From Deltaproteobacteria bacterium HGW-Deltaproteobacteria-13 (GTDB lineage: Bacteria; Desulfobacterota; Syntrophia; Syntrophales; Smithellaceae): a stretch of DNA of 64,000 bases. The translations under genes were made by a program, and so were the position numbers. Under the pieces are notes generated by a model. It was not told the DNA's origin. It was given only the letters and a program-made list of their open reading frames with translations, and did no database searches. The stretch covers positions 1 to 64,000 of the forward strand of contig PHBJ01000003.1 in the NCBI GenBank assembly GCA_002840555.1, in the 5' to 3' direction. Below, in pieces: positions 1-8,438 of this stretch (position 1 is the stretch's first letter; every line of letters starts with the position of its first letter).

Positions 1-149
1 AGGAAATTCGTCTCTTATTGTATTTACAGGGTTCTTCAAAATTAAATGAATACATTCAGAAATTAAACAGAGATGAGAAGCTGGTTGTTTACCTTCCTAA
101 AATTGAAAATTATTCATTTATCACGCGGAATTGTTTCAATATGAATTAA
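1..149 (+). CDS. C-terminal tail of a gene cut by the window edge (weak)
   Basis: The frame whose first full codon starts at base 3 is open from the window edge for 48 codons and stops with TAA at 147-149. The peptide mixes hydrophobic and charged residues like a real protein end, but no family can be recognised. Its stop overlaps the end of the convergent gene at 146 by 4 bases, a common arrangement for tail-to-tail genes. A chance open frame is possible in this AT-rich stretch. Confidence 0.3.
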   Translation, partial: EIRLLLYLQGSSKLNEYIQKLNRDEKLVVYLPKIENYSFITRNCFNMN

Positions 150-1660
150 TGCTCTTTTTGCAGTTCCATCTCCTGTGCTGATTTTAGCAATCTGCGGGTT
201 CTTTCTTCATCCGGTTTCAGGCGAATCGCCTCATTGAAATCATCGACGGCCAGACGATATTGACCCAGCTTAACGTAAGCAAATCCCCGATTAAAGTAGG
301 CTTCCATGTAATCTTGTTTGAAGCCGACAGCCTTATTGAAGTCTTCAATGACCATTTGATACTGTCCCATTTCACCATAAGTAATTCCCCTGGCATTGTA
401 CGCCAGATAATTATTCTTTGTAACATGCAAAGCATGATTAAAAAGTTCTACACTGTTTTTCCAGTAGCCGCATTGCTCCCATGTTAAAATTGCCATGATG
501 GCCAAATAGGTTATTCCTGCAGGAAATAAGATTTTTTTGCGCATCTCTTCTCTTTGAAAGAAAAGCGAAATCCCCCAGACCAGCATAATGGTAATGCCAA
601 TGGAAGGAAGATAAGTATAGCGGTCGGCCATGGCTTGTTTACCGACCTGAACTAAACCGATAACGGGAACCAGAGTTCCCAGATACCAAAACCATCCCAC
701 AAATAAAAAAGGGAATTTTTTCATAGCATAAAGAACAACAATAGTAATTCCGATTAAAATGAAGAAAGAAGTCGTTACTTGCCATAATGGAAATAAATGT
801 TCATAAGGATAAAATACAGCCAAATCAATCGGCGAAATAATTTTTCTTAAATAGGAGATGTAAGAAACAACGGCATTGGTAATACGCGCGAAAAAAGACA
901 GATTTCCTATGGAAACCACTGCGCCGCCTTTATTCTGAACCCAGAAAGTTACTATACTCGATCCAATTGCCAGGCAAAGAAACGGTACTTTTTCCCACAG
1001 AAGACTGCCGATCAAAAAACTGCGACGTTGGGGAGGGGTGATTATTTCTTTTGGCCAACGTCCCAGCGGCCAATAATCAAGAAGCAGCAAGACAAAAGGC
1101 AGTGTAACCAGCATGGATTTGGCCATTAAGCTCAAGGCGAATAAGATTAAACACAAAAGATATTGATAGAATTGATGCTTTTCAACATAAACAGCATAAG
1201 CATATAAAACCGACATTCCGAAAAACATACTTAAAACGTCTTTGCGTTCGGCTGCCCAAGCCACGGATTCCACTCGTAAAGGATGCAGAGCAAAGAAAGC
1301 TGCGGCAAAAGCAGAAAGCCAGAGACTTTTTGTCGTCCTGTTTAAAAATAAAAATAAAAGTAAAGCAGTTCCGATATGGAACAATAAACTAATGAAGTGG
1401 TGTCCGCCCGCATTATCCTTGAACAAACTCCAATCCAACATATGTGAAACCCAGGTGAGCGGATGCCAGTTTTTGGAAACAACAGCGCTAAACGCCCACT
1501 TAATACTTTCCGCATTAATGCCTGATTTAATATGATTGTTCTCGATAATGTATTGGTGATCATCAAAACTAACAAAACCGTTTCCCAGGATCCGGCCATA
1601 AGCTATAAAAGAGGAAATAATTAAAATTATTAAGATAATATAAACTAATTTATTATTCAC
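146..1660 (-). CDS. Polytopic membrane protein with C-terminal TPRs (TMTC/GT-C glycosyltransferase-like)
   Basis: A 504-residue inner-membrane protein. About ten hydrophobic segments run to residue ~395, and two to three TPR units follow (~415-490, e.g. AYFNRGFAYVKLGQYRLA). The first periplasmic loop has an FDDHQYI segment and a later NWHPLTWVSHMLD, and HPLRVESVAWAAERKD follows the third hydrophobic segment. These patterns are typical of bacterial relatives of TMTC O-mannosyltransferases (GT-C fold plus TPR). Family knowledge suggests transfer of a sugar from a lipid-linked donor to an exported protein; the substrate is unknown. It lies downstream of the pilin gene on the same strand but is separated from it by a strong terminator, so it probably has its own promoter in 1661-1760. 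Pilin glycosylation is an attractive but unproven role. The ATG start is followed directly by a membrane segment. Confidence 0.75.
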   Translation of the reverse strand: MNNKLVYIILIILIISSFIAYGRILGNGFVSFDDHQYIIENNHIKSGINAESIKWAFSAVVSKNWHPLTWVSHMLDWSLFKDNAGGHHFISLLFHIGTALLLFLFLNRTTKSLWLSAFAAAFFALHPLRVESVAWAAERKDVLSMFFGMSVLYAYAVYVEKHQFYQYLLCLILFALSLMAKSMLVTLPFVLLLLDYWPLGRWPKEIITPPQRRSFLIGSLLWEKVPFLCLAIGSSIVTFWVQNKGGAVVSIGNLSFFARITNAVVSYISYLRKIISPIDLAVFYPYEHLFPLWQVTTSFFILIGITIVVLYAMKKFPFLFVGWFWYLGTLVPVIGLVQVGKQAMADRYTYLPSIGITIMLVWGISLFFQREEMRKKILFPAGITYLAIMAILTWEQCGYWKNSVELFNHALHVTKNNYLAYNARGITYGEMGQYQMVIEDFNKAVGFKQDYMEAYFNRGFAYVKLGQYRLAVDDFNEAIRLKPDEERTRRLLKSAQEMELQKEH

Positions 1661-1763
1661 TAATAAAAAATCCCCGTAATCATTAAATAAATTAAAACAC
1701 CCCCTGGCTAAATCCAGAGGTGGAGATGACGATTTTTTAATAATTTATCTTATGATATTGCAT

Positions 1764-1796
1764 AAAAAAATAGCGTGAGTCTACACTCACGCTATT
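1764..1796 (-). terminator. Rho-independent terminator after the pilin gene
   Basis: A perfect 12-bp stem (1769-1780 with 1785-1796) closes a 4-base loop. On the minus strand it is followed by seven U (the A-run at 1764-1770). It lies 34 bases past the pilin stop, so it ends the pilin transcript and separates it from the TPR membrane gene. Confidence 0.9.
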
Positions 1797-1829
1797 TCTT
1801 TCTAAATATATTTCTTTTCGATCATTATC

Positions 1830-2201
1830 TTACGTGGTCGGATAATACCAAGTTCCGCTTGTGCTGGGTATTGTATTACCCTTTACCGAAGTTACAGTAA
1901 CTAGAATATTGCTGCCGGAAGCCGCCGCTGTAAGCACATAATCAGAACCGACATCAGAGTTTGCAGCAACAGAAGCCTGAACAGCACCAGCTGTAGTGGC
2001 TCCACTTCCTGACAGCATTTGAGATGCATAATAATTACTGGCGCGAGCTTTTACTTCCGCAATTGCCGCCTGTGCTGCAGAAATTCTTGACTGTTCCATC
2101 ATGCTGATGTATCTCGGAATAGCCACTGCTGCCAAAATTCCCAAAATTACCAAGACCGCAATGATTTCAATCAACGTAAAACCTTTTTCATTCCTTAACA
2201 T
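1830..2201 (-). CDS. Type IV prepilin (major-pilin candidate, MSHA-like)
   Basis: A 123-residue prepilin with a short basic leader ending in Gly and then the class-III signal (KGFTLIEIIAVLVILGIL). Cleavage before Phe and the conserved Glu at mature position 5 are both present. The hydrophobic helix runs into AAVAIPRY, and a small Ala/Ser/Thr/Val-rich globular part ends in WYYPTT with no Cys pair. It is the last gene of the pilus locus, preceded by its own sigma-54 promoter and followed by a strong terminator, which suits a highly expressed major subunit. The ribosome site AGGAG sits just upstream of ATG. No minor pilins, PilT or prepilin peptidase occur in the window, so processing must depend on genes elsewhere. 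Confidence 0.92.
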   Translation of the reverse strand: MLRNEKGFTLIEIIAVLVILGILAAVAIPRYISMMEQSRISAAQAAIAEVKARASNYYASQMLSGSGATTAGAVQASVAANSDVGSDYVLTAAASGSNILVTVTSVKGNTIPSTSGTWYYPTT

Positions 2202-2267
2202 ATTCCTCTCCTTTCTTTAATATAGTTAATTGTTTATTATTACTTTATACACTCTCAACAATTATAA

Positions 2268-2283
2268 AGCAAATGCTATGCCA
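2268..2283 (-). promoter_or_regulatory. Sigma-54 (-24/-12) promoter of the pilin gene
   Basis: Read on the minus strand the site is TGGCATAGCATTTGCT. It matches every fixed position of the RpoN consensus (TGGCAYR, 4 bases, TTGCW). Transcription should start about 12 bases past the TTGC element, near 2257, leaving a ~55-base leader before the pilin ATG. The next gene upstream encodes a sigma-54 activator, the obvious candidate to drive it. Confidence 0.88.
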
Positions 2284-2440
2284 TTATCAGGAAACATAAT
2301 AACGATATTTCTTTAACAAGTACTATAATTACTTATATCAATAAAATAACTTATTTTTTTCAATTTTTCAACAAAATTATTTTATAAAATATTTAATTCA
2401 TTCAACTTTAAAGATGACTTTTTTGTTGACTCATCTACAA

Positions 2441-3802
2441 TTATTGTAGATTTCTGATGCTATCCACATCAATTTGCAGCTTCTTAATCCTGTGCCAAAG
2501 ACTCCTTTGATTAATCCCTAAAATATTTGCCGCTTTTACTTGAATTCCTCCGGTTTGTCTTAAAGTCTCCGTAATGATCTCTTTCTCTATTAACTCAAGT
2601 CTATGATCAAGAGTTATATCATCTGATTCATTCACTGCGTTTGTTGTATTTTTCAATAGCGCGGGCAAATGATGCAATTCAATAATACCATTTTCAGATA
2701 ATATTGAAGCCTGCTCCAGAACATTTTTTAATTCTCTGACATTTCCCGGCCAGTTGTATCCAATTAATTCCTGCAGAGAGGTCGTGGACAACTTTGCAGG
2801 TTTGGGCAGAGACTCTAAAAAATAATTTGCTATGAGTAGAATATCCTCTTTTCTTTCCCTCAGCGCGGGCAGAAAGATGGGGAAAACATTTAAACGAAAA
2901 TAGAGGTCTTCTCTGAATGTTCCGTTTTTAATCATTTCCTGTAAATTTTTATTGGTGGCCGCGATAAAACGGATATTTACCTTGATTGGTTTTGTTCCGC
3001 CTACTCTTTCGAATTCCTTTTCCTGTAAAACCCGCAGGAGCTTCGCTTGAGTGGCCAAAGGCATATCTCCGATTTCATCCAGAAAAACCGTGCCTTTGTC
3101 AGCTATTTCAAATTTTCCTTTTTTCTGTTCCGTAGCTCCGGTAAATGAACCTTTTTCATGTCCGAAAAGCTCACTTTCCAATAATCCCTCCGGAATGGCC
3201 ACACAATTAATTTTTATAAAAGGTTTGCCATACCTCGCGCTATGTTCGTAAACACTGGAAGCTATCAATTCCTTGCCTGTTCCGCTTTCACCGCAAAGAA
3301 GAACCGTGGAATCGGTGGCAGCGACTTTAATAATTTGTGTAAAAATATTGCGCATGGAGGCGCTAGAACCGATAATACTGGGAAATAATTCTTTTGCCTC
3401 AACATGACTCAAAATATTCGCTATATTATCAAATATCTTATTAATTTGATTTAAATCGCGCGTTATGATTTTCTCTGATGTCGATTTGGCAAGAATCGGC
3501 ATCTTTTGCGTTTTATTAACGAATTGTATGAGTGGCCTGAAAAAAAAATGGAGAAAAAGAAAACTTATAATAAAAGTAATAACGGTTATGAAAGCAATTA
3601 AGTAAAAAAAACGGGCGGAATGCATCTGATTGATTTTATCGCTATATTGAAACAGTTGAAATGTCAGAAGGACACCGATGATTGATATTCCGGTATAAAT
3701 TGCCGGAATCAATACGAACAAACTTATATAAATATTTTTCTTCTTTATAATTTTATTTATTATTGTTGAATCAGTAAAAAGATTTCTAGCTGTTTTATTC
3801 AT
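2441..3802 (-). CDS. Membrane-anchored sigma-54-dependent transcriptional activator
   Basis: A 453-residue bacterial enhancer-binding protein. Two membrane helices (~26-51 and 65-88) replace the usual response-regulator domain. The AAA+ domain has Walker A GESGTGKE (171-178), a sigma-54 contact loop GSFTGA (218-223, a tolerated variant of GAFTGA), Walker B VFLDEI (239-244) and an arginine-finger region [13 protein letters not shown] Fis-type helix-turn-helix ends the protein ([19 protein letters not shown]). It starts 31 bases after the platform-protein gene and so probably belongs to the pilus operon. The pilin gene ahead has a perfect sigma-54 promoter, so activation of pilin transcription is the likely job. 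No histidine kinase partner is adjacent; the short loop between the two helices may sense a membrane or envelope state directly. Confidence 0.9.
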   Translation of the reverse strand: MNKTARNLFTDSTIINKIIKKKNIYISLFVLIPAIYTGISIIGVLLTFQLFQYSDKINQMHSARFFYLIAFITVITFIISFLFLHFFFRPLIQFVNKTQKMPILAKSTSEKIITRDLNQINKIFDNIANILSHVEAKELFPSIIGSSASMRNIFTQIIKVAATDSTVLLCGESGTGKELIASSVYEHSARYGKPFIKINCVAIPEGLLESELFGHEKGSFTGATEQKKGKFEIADKGTVFLDEIGDMPLATQAKLLRVLQEKEFERVGGTKPIKVNIRFIAATNKNLQEMIKNGTFREDLYFRLNVFPIFLPALRERKEDILLIANYFLESLPKPAKLSTTSLQELIGYNWPGNVRELKNVLEQASILSENGIIELHHLPALLKNTTNAVNESDDITLDHRLELIEKEIITETLRQTGGIQVKAANILGINQRSLWHRIKKLQIDVDSIRNLQ

Positions 3803-3833
3803 TTTCGCTTGCCAGTTTTTTATGATTTTCCCA

Positions 3834-5051
3834 TCAATGTTTTGTTGCCAGTTGAGTAAGATCCCACATGGGCATAAATATGGCTAAAGCGAAAAATCCT
3901 ACCACTACAGCTAAACCAACAATAAGAACCGGGCCAATTGCATCGGAAAGACCTTTGACTGCATACTCAACTTCGCTATCATAATGTATTGCCACTGCGC
4001 GCATCATTTCATCAATCTTTCCTGATTCTTCACCAATAGCGATCATATCAATAACCATCGGTGTAAAATATTTTGACGATTTTAAAGGGGCTGAAATTCC
4101 AGCGCCTTCCTTAATACGCTCACGGATATTATCAAAAGTTCTCGTAAGCGCCTCATTACCCATTGTAGCTGAGAGAATGGTTAATGATTGCATGATAGGC
4201 ACGCCGCTGGTTTGTAAGATAGCAAAAATACTTGCAAAACGTGATAAAGCTGCTTTTTTGAATAATGGACCCACGATCGGCATTTCTAATAAAAAAGAGT
4301 CTTTTACAAATTTGCCGTTACTTGTTTTAAAATATAAACGCAAACCCAAAACAATTGCTATGATGATAACGAGAAGCACATACCAGTAGTTATGAAGCAT
4401 AGAGTATAGAGACATGGCCACTCTTGTCGGCCACGGCAAAACCAAACCCGCGCTGGTAAAAATAGAAACAAATTGCGGAATCACAAAAGTTAAAAGAGCG
4501 ATAAACGCGCCGACCAGAGCGATAAGAACTATCATGGGGTATCTCAATGCCGATTTTATATCTCCCCTGACTTTTGCTTCATGTTCAATAATGTAAATCA
4601 ATCTTTCCAAAACAATTGGCAAATTTCCGCTGATTTCACCCGCCTTCACCATGTCACAGTAAAGGCGTTCAAATATTCTGGGAAATTTCTGCAATGCATC
4701 GGAAAGAGAAGAACCTTGATGGATATCTTTGATCACTGACGATATGGCCTGCTTTAAACCTTTGTTTTCTGTCTGATCCTCCAGAATAGACAAAATTCTT
4801 AATATGGGTATTCCGGCAACTAACATGGAATGGAACTGTTTCGTAAACATTATCAGATCCACCGTCTTAATTTTGCTTATTCCCGCCAAAGCATTCAACC
4901 AACTATTTGTTTCTGATTGCTCTTTTACTTGTGAAGGAATAAGTTCACGGGAAACCAGTATGAAATTTGCAATCTCAATCGATTCCGCCTCTACAGTGCC
5001 GGAAACCTCCTCTCCATTTTGGTTAATGGCTTGATAAAAATATTTAGGCAT
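3834..5051 (-). CDS. Pilus assembly platform protein, PilC/GspF family (MshG-like)
   Basis: A 405-residue polytopic protein with two copies of the GspF (T2SSF) domain, roughly 70-195 and 270-395. The N-terminus MPKYFYQAINQNGEEVSG is the usual start of the family. Conserved stretches include FTKQFHSMLVAGIPI in the first repeat and ALSRFASIFAILQTSGVPI in the second. Three to four membrane helices are visible, the last near the C-terminus. Family role: an inner-membrane platform that couples the motor ATPase to pilin extraction. It follows the PilB/MshE gene by 19 bases and precedes the sigma-54 activator. Length and motifs are complete. Confidence 0.93.
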   Translation of the reverse strand: MPKYFYQAINQNGEEVSGTVEAESIEIANFILVSRELIPSQVKEQSETNSWLNALAGISKIKTVDLIMFTKQFHSMLVAGIPILRILSILEDQTENKGLKQAISSVIKDIHQGSSLSDALQKFPRIFERLYCDMVKAGEISGNLPIVLERLIYIIEHEAKVRGDIKSALRYPMIVLIALVGAFIALLTFVIPQFVSIFTSAGLVLPWPTRVAMSLYSMLHNYWYVLLVIIIAIVLGLRLYFKTSNGKFVKDSFLLEMPIVGPLFKKAALSRFASIFAILQTSGVPIMQSLTILSATMGNEALTRTFDNIRERIKEGAGISAPLKSSKYFTPMVIDMIAIGEESGKIDEMMRAVAIHYDSEVEYAVKGLSDAIGPVLIVGLAVVVGFFALAIFMPMWDLTQLATKH

Positions 5052-5070
5052 CTTCTATCCTTATCGACAC

Positions 5071-6774
5071 TTAAGTCATGACGGCGGAAGCGGCTTCTTC
5101 CAGCGTAGTAATCCCCTGGAGGACTTTCTGGGCCGCCCCTTTTTGCAGTGTTTTCAATTTTCCGGCAGCCACAGCCGCACGTGTAATTTCGGGGCTTGAC
5201 CTTTGATCAACAATCATATCCTGAATCATCTCATCAACAGCTAAAACCTCAAAAACACCTGTTCTTCCCTTATAACCGGTATTCTTGCATTGACTGCAAC
5301 CTTTACCGCGTTGAAAGTTAGCGTTTTGGGCTTCTATTGCCGTTATTCCAAAAAGAGTAAGGGCATTCGCCGAAGGATGGTAAGGTTCTTTACAATAGGG
5401 ACAAACCGTACGCACTAACCTTTGAGCGAAAGAAACAATCAAAACAGATGAAATTAAGAAAGGTTCAATACCCATATCTATAAATCGTGTGATCACGCCC
5501 GCGGCATCATTAGTATGAACCGTGCTCAAGACCCTATGCCCCGTTTGTGCCGCTTGAACAGATACCGCGGCAGTTTCCGCATCTCTGATTTCACCAACCA
5601 TAATCACATCCGGATCCTGACGAAGAATTGAACGCAAACCGCCGGCAAAAGTCATTCCCGCCTTAGTGTTTAACTGCACCTGGCGAATATCATTTACTCT
5701 ATATTCGACGGGATCTTCCAGAGTAATGATATTGATGTCCGGCTTGTTTATGGAATTCAAAATTGCGTAAAGGCTGGTGCTTTTACCGCTTCCAGTTGGT
5801 CCGGTACTTAAAATCATTCCATAAGGTTTATTGCACATCCTCTCGATTTTGGCCATGTCTTCCGGATCCATCCCCAAACTATCCAGTGTATAAATACCCG
5901 CACTCATATCCAACAGACGCATGACAATATTTTCTCCGTGAATTGTGGGGATGGAGGAAACCCTGACATTAATTTCCTTTTTTTCTATTTTCAGGGTAAA
6001 CCGGCCGTCCTGAGGAACTCTGGAAACAGTAATATCCATATTGGCGATAATCTTAACACGGGCAATGACGGATAAAAATATAGATTTGGGAGGTGACGGC
6101 ATTTCGATCAATTTACCGTCAATGCGAAAACGTAACTGCACACTATTTTGTTGCGGACTGATATGGATATCACTTGCTCTGCTGCGAACAGCCTGGGCAA
6201 AAATAGAATTGGTCAAACGAACAACCAGCGCCTCTCCCGCCTGATCCTGTAAAGATGTAATTTGGACTTCTTCCTGGGCCTCCGATTCTTCTTCATCCTT
6301 AGATTCTATCTCCATGTCTTCCATGATCTCGCCCAGATCGGATTGCATGCCATACATACTATTGATGAGCTGATTGATTTCCATTTCCGAACAAATGACA
6401 GGTTCAACTTCCATGTTCGTTAATTTTTCAATCTGATCGAAGATTTTTACCTCCAGGGGGTCAACAATACCGACTGTCAAAAGATTCCCCTTGATGCTTA
6501 AAGGAACCACTTGATGTTTTTGTGCTATTTCAATGGGGATATAACGTATCAAATCCAGATCCAAGGGGAAATCATTGATATGATATTTCTTAAGATTGAG
6601 TTGTTCACATAATAAATCGATTATTTGTTTCTCCTGCAGAATGCCCTGGCGTATTAAGAACTGACCAAGTTTTAAATTGGTTTTCTTTTGATCATCCAGG
6701 GTTTTGACAAGCATTTCTTCGGTCAAAATACCTTTTTTCACCAGTATTTCACCAAGACGTTGTTTGATTCTCAT
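5071..6774 (-). CDS. Pilus extension ATPase, PilB/GspE family with c-di-GMP-binding MshEN domain
   Basis: A 567-residue hexameric motor ATPase. Residues 6-29 (RLGEIL...DDQ) and 35-58 (KLGQFL...CEQ) form two 24-residue motifs separated by five residues, the exact layout described for the c-di-GMP-binding MshEN domain. The catalytic core has Walker A GPTGSGKS (325-332), the Asp box TLEDPVEY (351-358), Walker B DPDVIMVGEIRD (387-398) and the His box HTND (420-423). A tetracysteine metal site is formed by C458, C461, C493 and C496. Role: powers pilin polymerisation from the cytoplasmic face of the platform protein. The MshEN match predicts activation by c-di-GMP. The second motif starts with Lys instead of Arg, which may change affinity. 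No PilT-type retraction ATPase is nearby. Confidence 0.94.
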   Translation of the reverse strand: MRIKQRLGEILVKKGILTEEMLVKTLDDQKKTNLKLGQFLIRQGILQEKQIIDLLCEQLNLKKYHINDFPLDLDLIRYIPIEIAQKHQVVPLSIKGNLLTVGIVDPLEVKIFDQIEKLTNMEVEPVICSEMEINQLINSMYGMQSDLGEIMEDMEIESKDEEESEAQEEVQITSLQDQAGEALVVRLTNSIFAQAVRSRASDIHISPQQNSVQLRFRIDGKLIEMPSPPKSIFLSVIARVKIIANMDITVSRVPQDGRFTLKIEKKEINVRVSSIPTIHGENIVMRLLDMSAGIYTLDSLGMDPEDMAKIERMCNKPYGMILSTGPTGSGKSTSLYAILNSINKPDINIITLEDPVEYRVNDIRQVQLNTKAGMTFAGGLRSILRQDPDVIMVGEIRDAETAAVSVQAAQTGHRVLSTVHTNDAAGVITRFIDMGIEPFLISSVLIVSFAQRLVRTVCPYCKEPYHPSANALTLFGITAIEAQNANFQRGKGCSQCKNTGYKGRTGVFEVLAVDEMIQDMIVDQRSSPEITRAAVAAGKLKTLQKGAAQKVLQGITTLEEAASAVMT

Positions 6775-6792
6775 TTATCCTCCACTATAAAT

Positions 6793-8343
6793 TCAATGAG
6801 GCAAAACGCGGCTGTTGAAAAAAACTGTATCTGTCTCCCATTGAGATAAAATTTTTGCTTCGGCGGCAATGACCGGTGGTAATTTACCGACGGCTTCCTC
6901 GGCTAAGCTTTTATTCTTGAAAGATTTATCAATAACAATCATAAATTCCATTCCGTCTTTTTTGTTCCAAAAAGAAAGGAATGCCCGTGCCGGCATTTTT
7001 CGTTCATCAGGATTATTCCGGAAAATATTATACATCGTTTCTAAATCTTTTCCACTTTTTAAAGCAACGATTATTTCGCCTTCTTTTACCGGTTTTATGT
7101 TCGCGGGTATCGACGGGATAGTTATTACAGTTCCTTCTGTTACTCTATCCTTATTCTTTATATGAGGATTAGCGGCAAGCACTGCATTCAAAATATCGGG
7201 ATTTATCCCGCCGTATATATTATACAGTGTCCACCAAATTCTTCTTTTTCCCGTCATCGTTATCTTTCCAATACGATCGGGCATTTTAATATTCTGCTTA
7301 TTATTTTCCTGATTCATTAAAGAATTTGCGCCGACACCGGCGGATTCAACCGGTTTAATTTCAGAAACAACGGGGATTGCCGGAATCACCGCCGATGGCT
7401 TACGCGCATCGGGATTGCGGCTCTGTAACGCAATTGTACTGATTGAAATTCCCAGAATCATCATAATTAAAAAACTTGCCAGTGCCCATCTTAACCTTAT
7501 GAATAAAGGCGCTGCCGTCTCATTGACGCAGCTTCTGACTAAAAACCAGCCTCCTTTTTCCCTGCCGCGAACGATCATTTTCAGAACAACCTGATGACAA
7601 AGCAAAACGACTTTGCGCGGATAGCCTCCGGTCGCAAGATAAATAGCCGCGAATCCCCAAAAGTTAAACAGAGAAGGAACTGGTTCAAAATCTCTGGCGA
7701 CACTTAAACGATAATTTATCATCGCCCGCATTTGTTTAAAGTTAAGCGGCTTAAGATGATAAAGAAGATTAACCCTGTCAAAGAGATTGGCTTTCTCTTT
7801 GAGAATTTTCTCGAATTCTTTTTGCGCAAATATTATTATTTGCAGCAGTTTAAATTTATTTGTTTCGTAATTAAGAAATTCCCGCAAAATTTCCAGACAA
7901 TTCCCGGGAATTTTCTGGCCTTCGTCAATGATCAGAACAACTATTCTTTTTTCATCCACACCTTTGTCAAAGAGATAATTCTTAATTCTCTCTTTTAAAT
8001 GCCATTCACTTTGGCAATCATTCAAATCTTTAATTCCGAGCATTAAGGCAACAGTTTGCAGAAATTCAACAGCGCTGTTAAATGCGGGATCAAGCAGGAG
8101 ATGCGTTTCGATTTCCGTTGCATCCGCCGATGTGGAAGAAAAGCTCTGAATAAGTTTTCGGCATAAAGTGGTTTTTCCTGTACCGATGTCTCCGATGACA
8201 ATGTTAATTCCGCGGCGCAGGCGAACAGCCAGCTCCAACTTTTGCAAACAATCACTATGCTGTGGCAATTGAAAAAGAAATTCCGGTTCCGGTGAGTTGG
8301 AAAATGGCTCTTTTTTAAAATTGAGAATATTGTAATAATTCAT
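6793..8343 (-). CDS. ExeA/MshM-like AAA ATPase with membrane anchor and periplasmic LysM/SPOR-like tail
   Basis: A 516-residue protein. The N-terminal ATPase (~1-270) starts with the ExeA signature YYNILNFKKEPFSNSPEPEF and has Walker A GDIGTGKTT (51-59) and Walker B VVLIIDEGQ. One membrane helix lies at ~281-303. The periplasmic part contains a LysM-like stretch (~350-410, WWTLYNIYGGINPDIL...ANPHI) and a final ~100 residues with a SPOR-like pattern. ExeA proteins bind peptidoglycan and help insert the secretin; MshM is the MSHA counterpart. Its place directly after the secretin gene matches MSHA order. A peptidoglycan-binding tail fits that role. The LysM and SPOR assignments are by eye and less certain than the ATPase. 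Confidence 0.82.
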   Translation of the reverse strand: MNYYNILNFKKEPFSNSPEPEFLFQLPQHSDCLQKLELAVRLRRGINIVIGDIGTGKTTLCRKLIQSFSSTSADATEIETHLLLDPAFNSAVEFLQTVALMLGIKDLNDCQSEWHLKERIKNYLFDKGVDEKRIVVLIIDEGQKIPGNCLEILREFLNYETNKFKLLQIIIFAQKEFEKILKEKANLFDRVNLLYHLKPLNFKQMRAMINYRLSVARDFEPVPSLFNFWGFAAIYLATGGYPRKVVLLCHQVVLKMIVRGREKGGWFLVRSCVNETAAPLFIRLRWALASFLIMMILGISISTIALQSRNPDARKPSAVIPAIPVVSEIKPVESAGVGANSLMNQENNKQNIKMPDRIGKITMTGKRRIWWTLYNIYGGINPDILNAVLAANPHIKNKDRVTEGTVITIPSIPANIKPVKEGEIIVALKSGKDLETMYNIFRNNPDERKMPARAFLSFWNKKDGMEFMIVIDKSFKNKSLAEEAVGKLPPVIAAEAKILSQWETDTVFFNSRVLPH

Positions 8344-8438
8344 TTTTAAATGCCATTTTACTGCTTGAACATCTGCTATGATTCAGAGTCCAACTCCGTT
8401 TTTTGTGTAATTCCTATTTTATCTTAATTTCGTGAAGT

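Noticed and set aside
2433-2451. Palindrome ATCTACAAT/ATTGTAGAT at the end of the sigma-54 activator gene
   Set aside because: The spacer is a single base and no U-tract follows on the minus strand, so neither terminator nor operator is supported.
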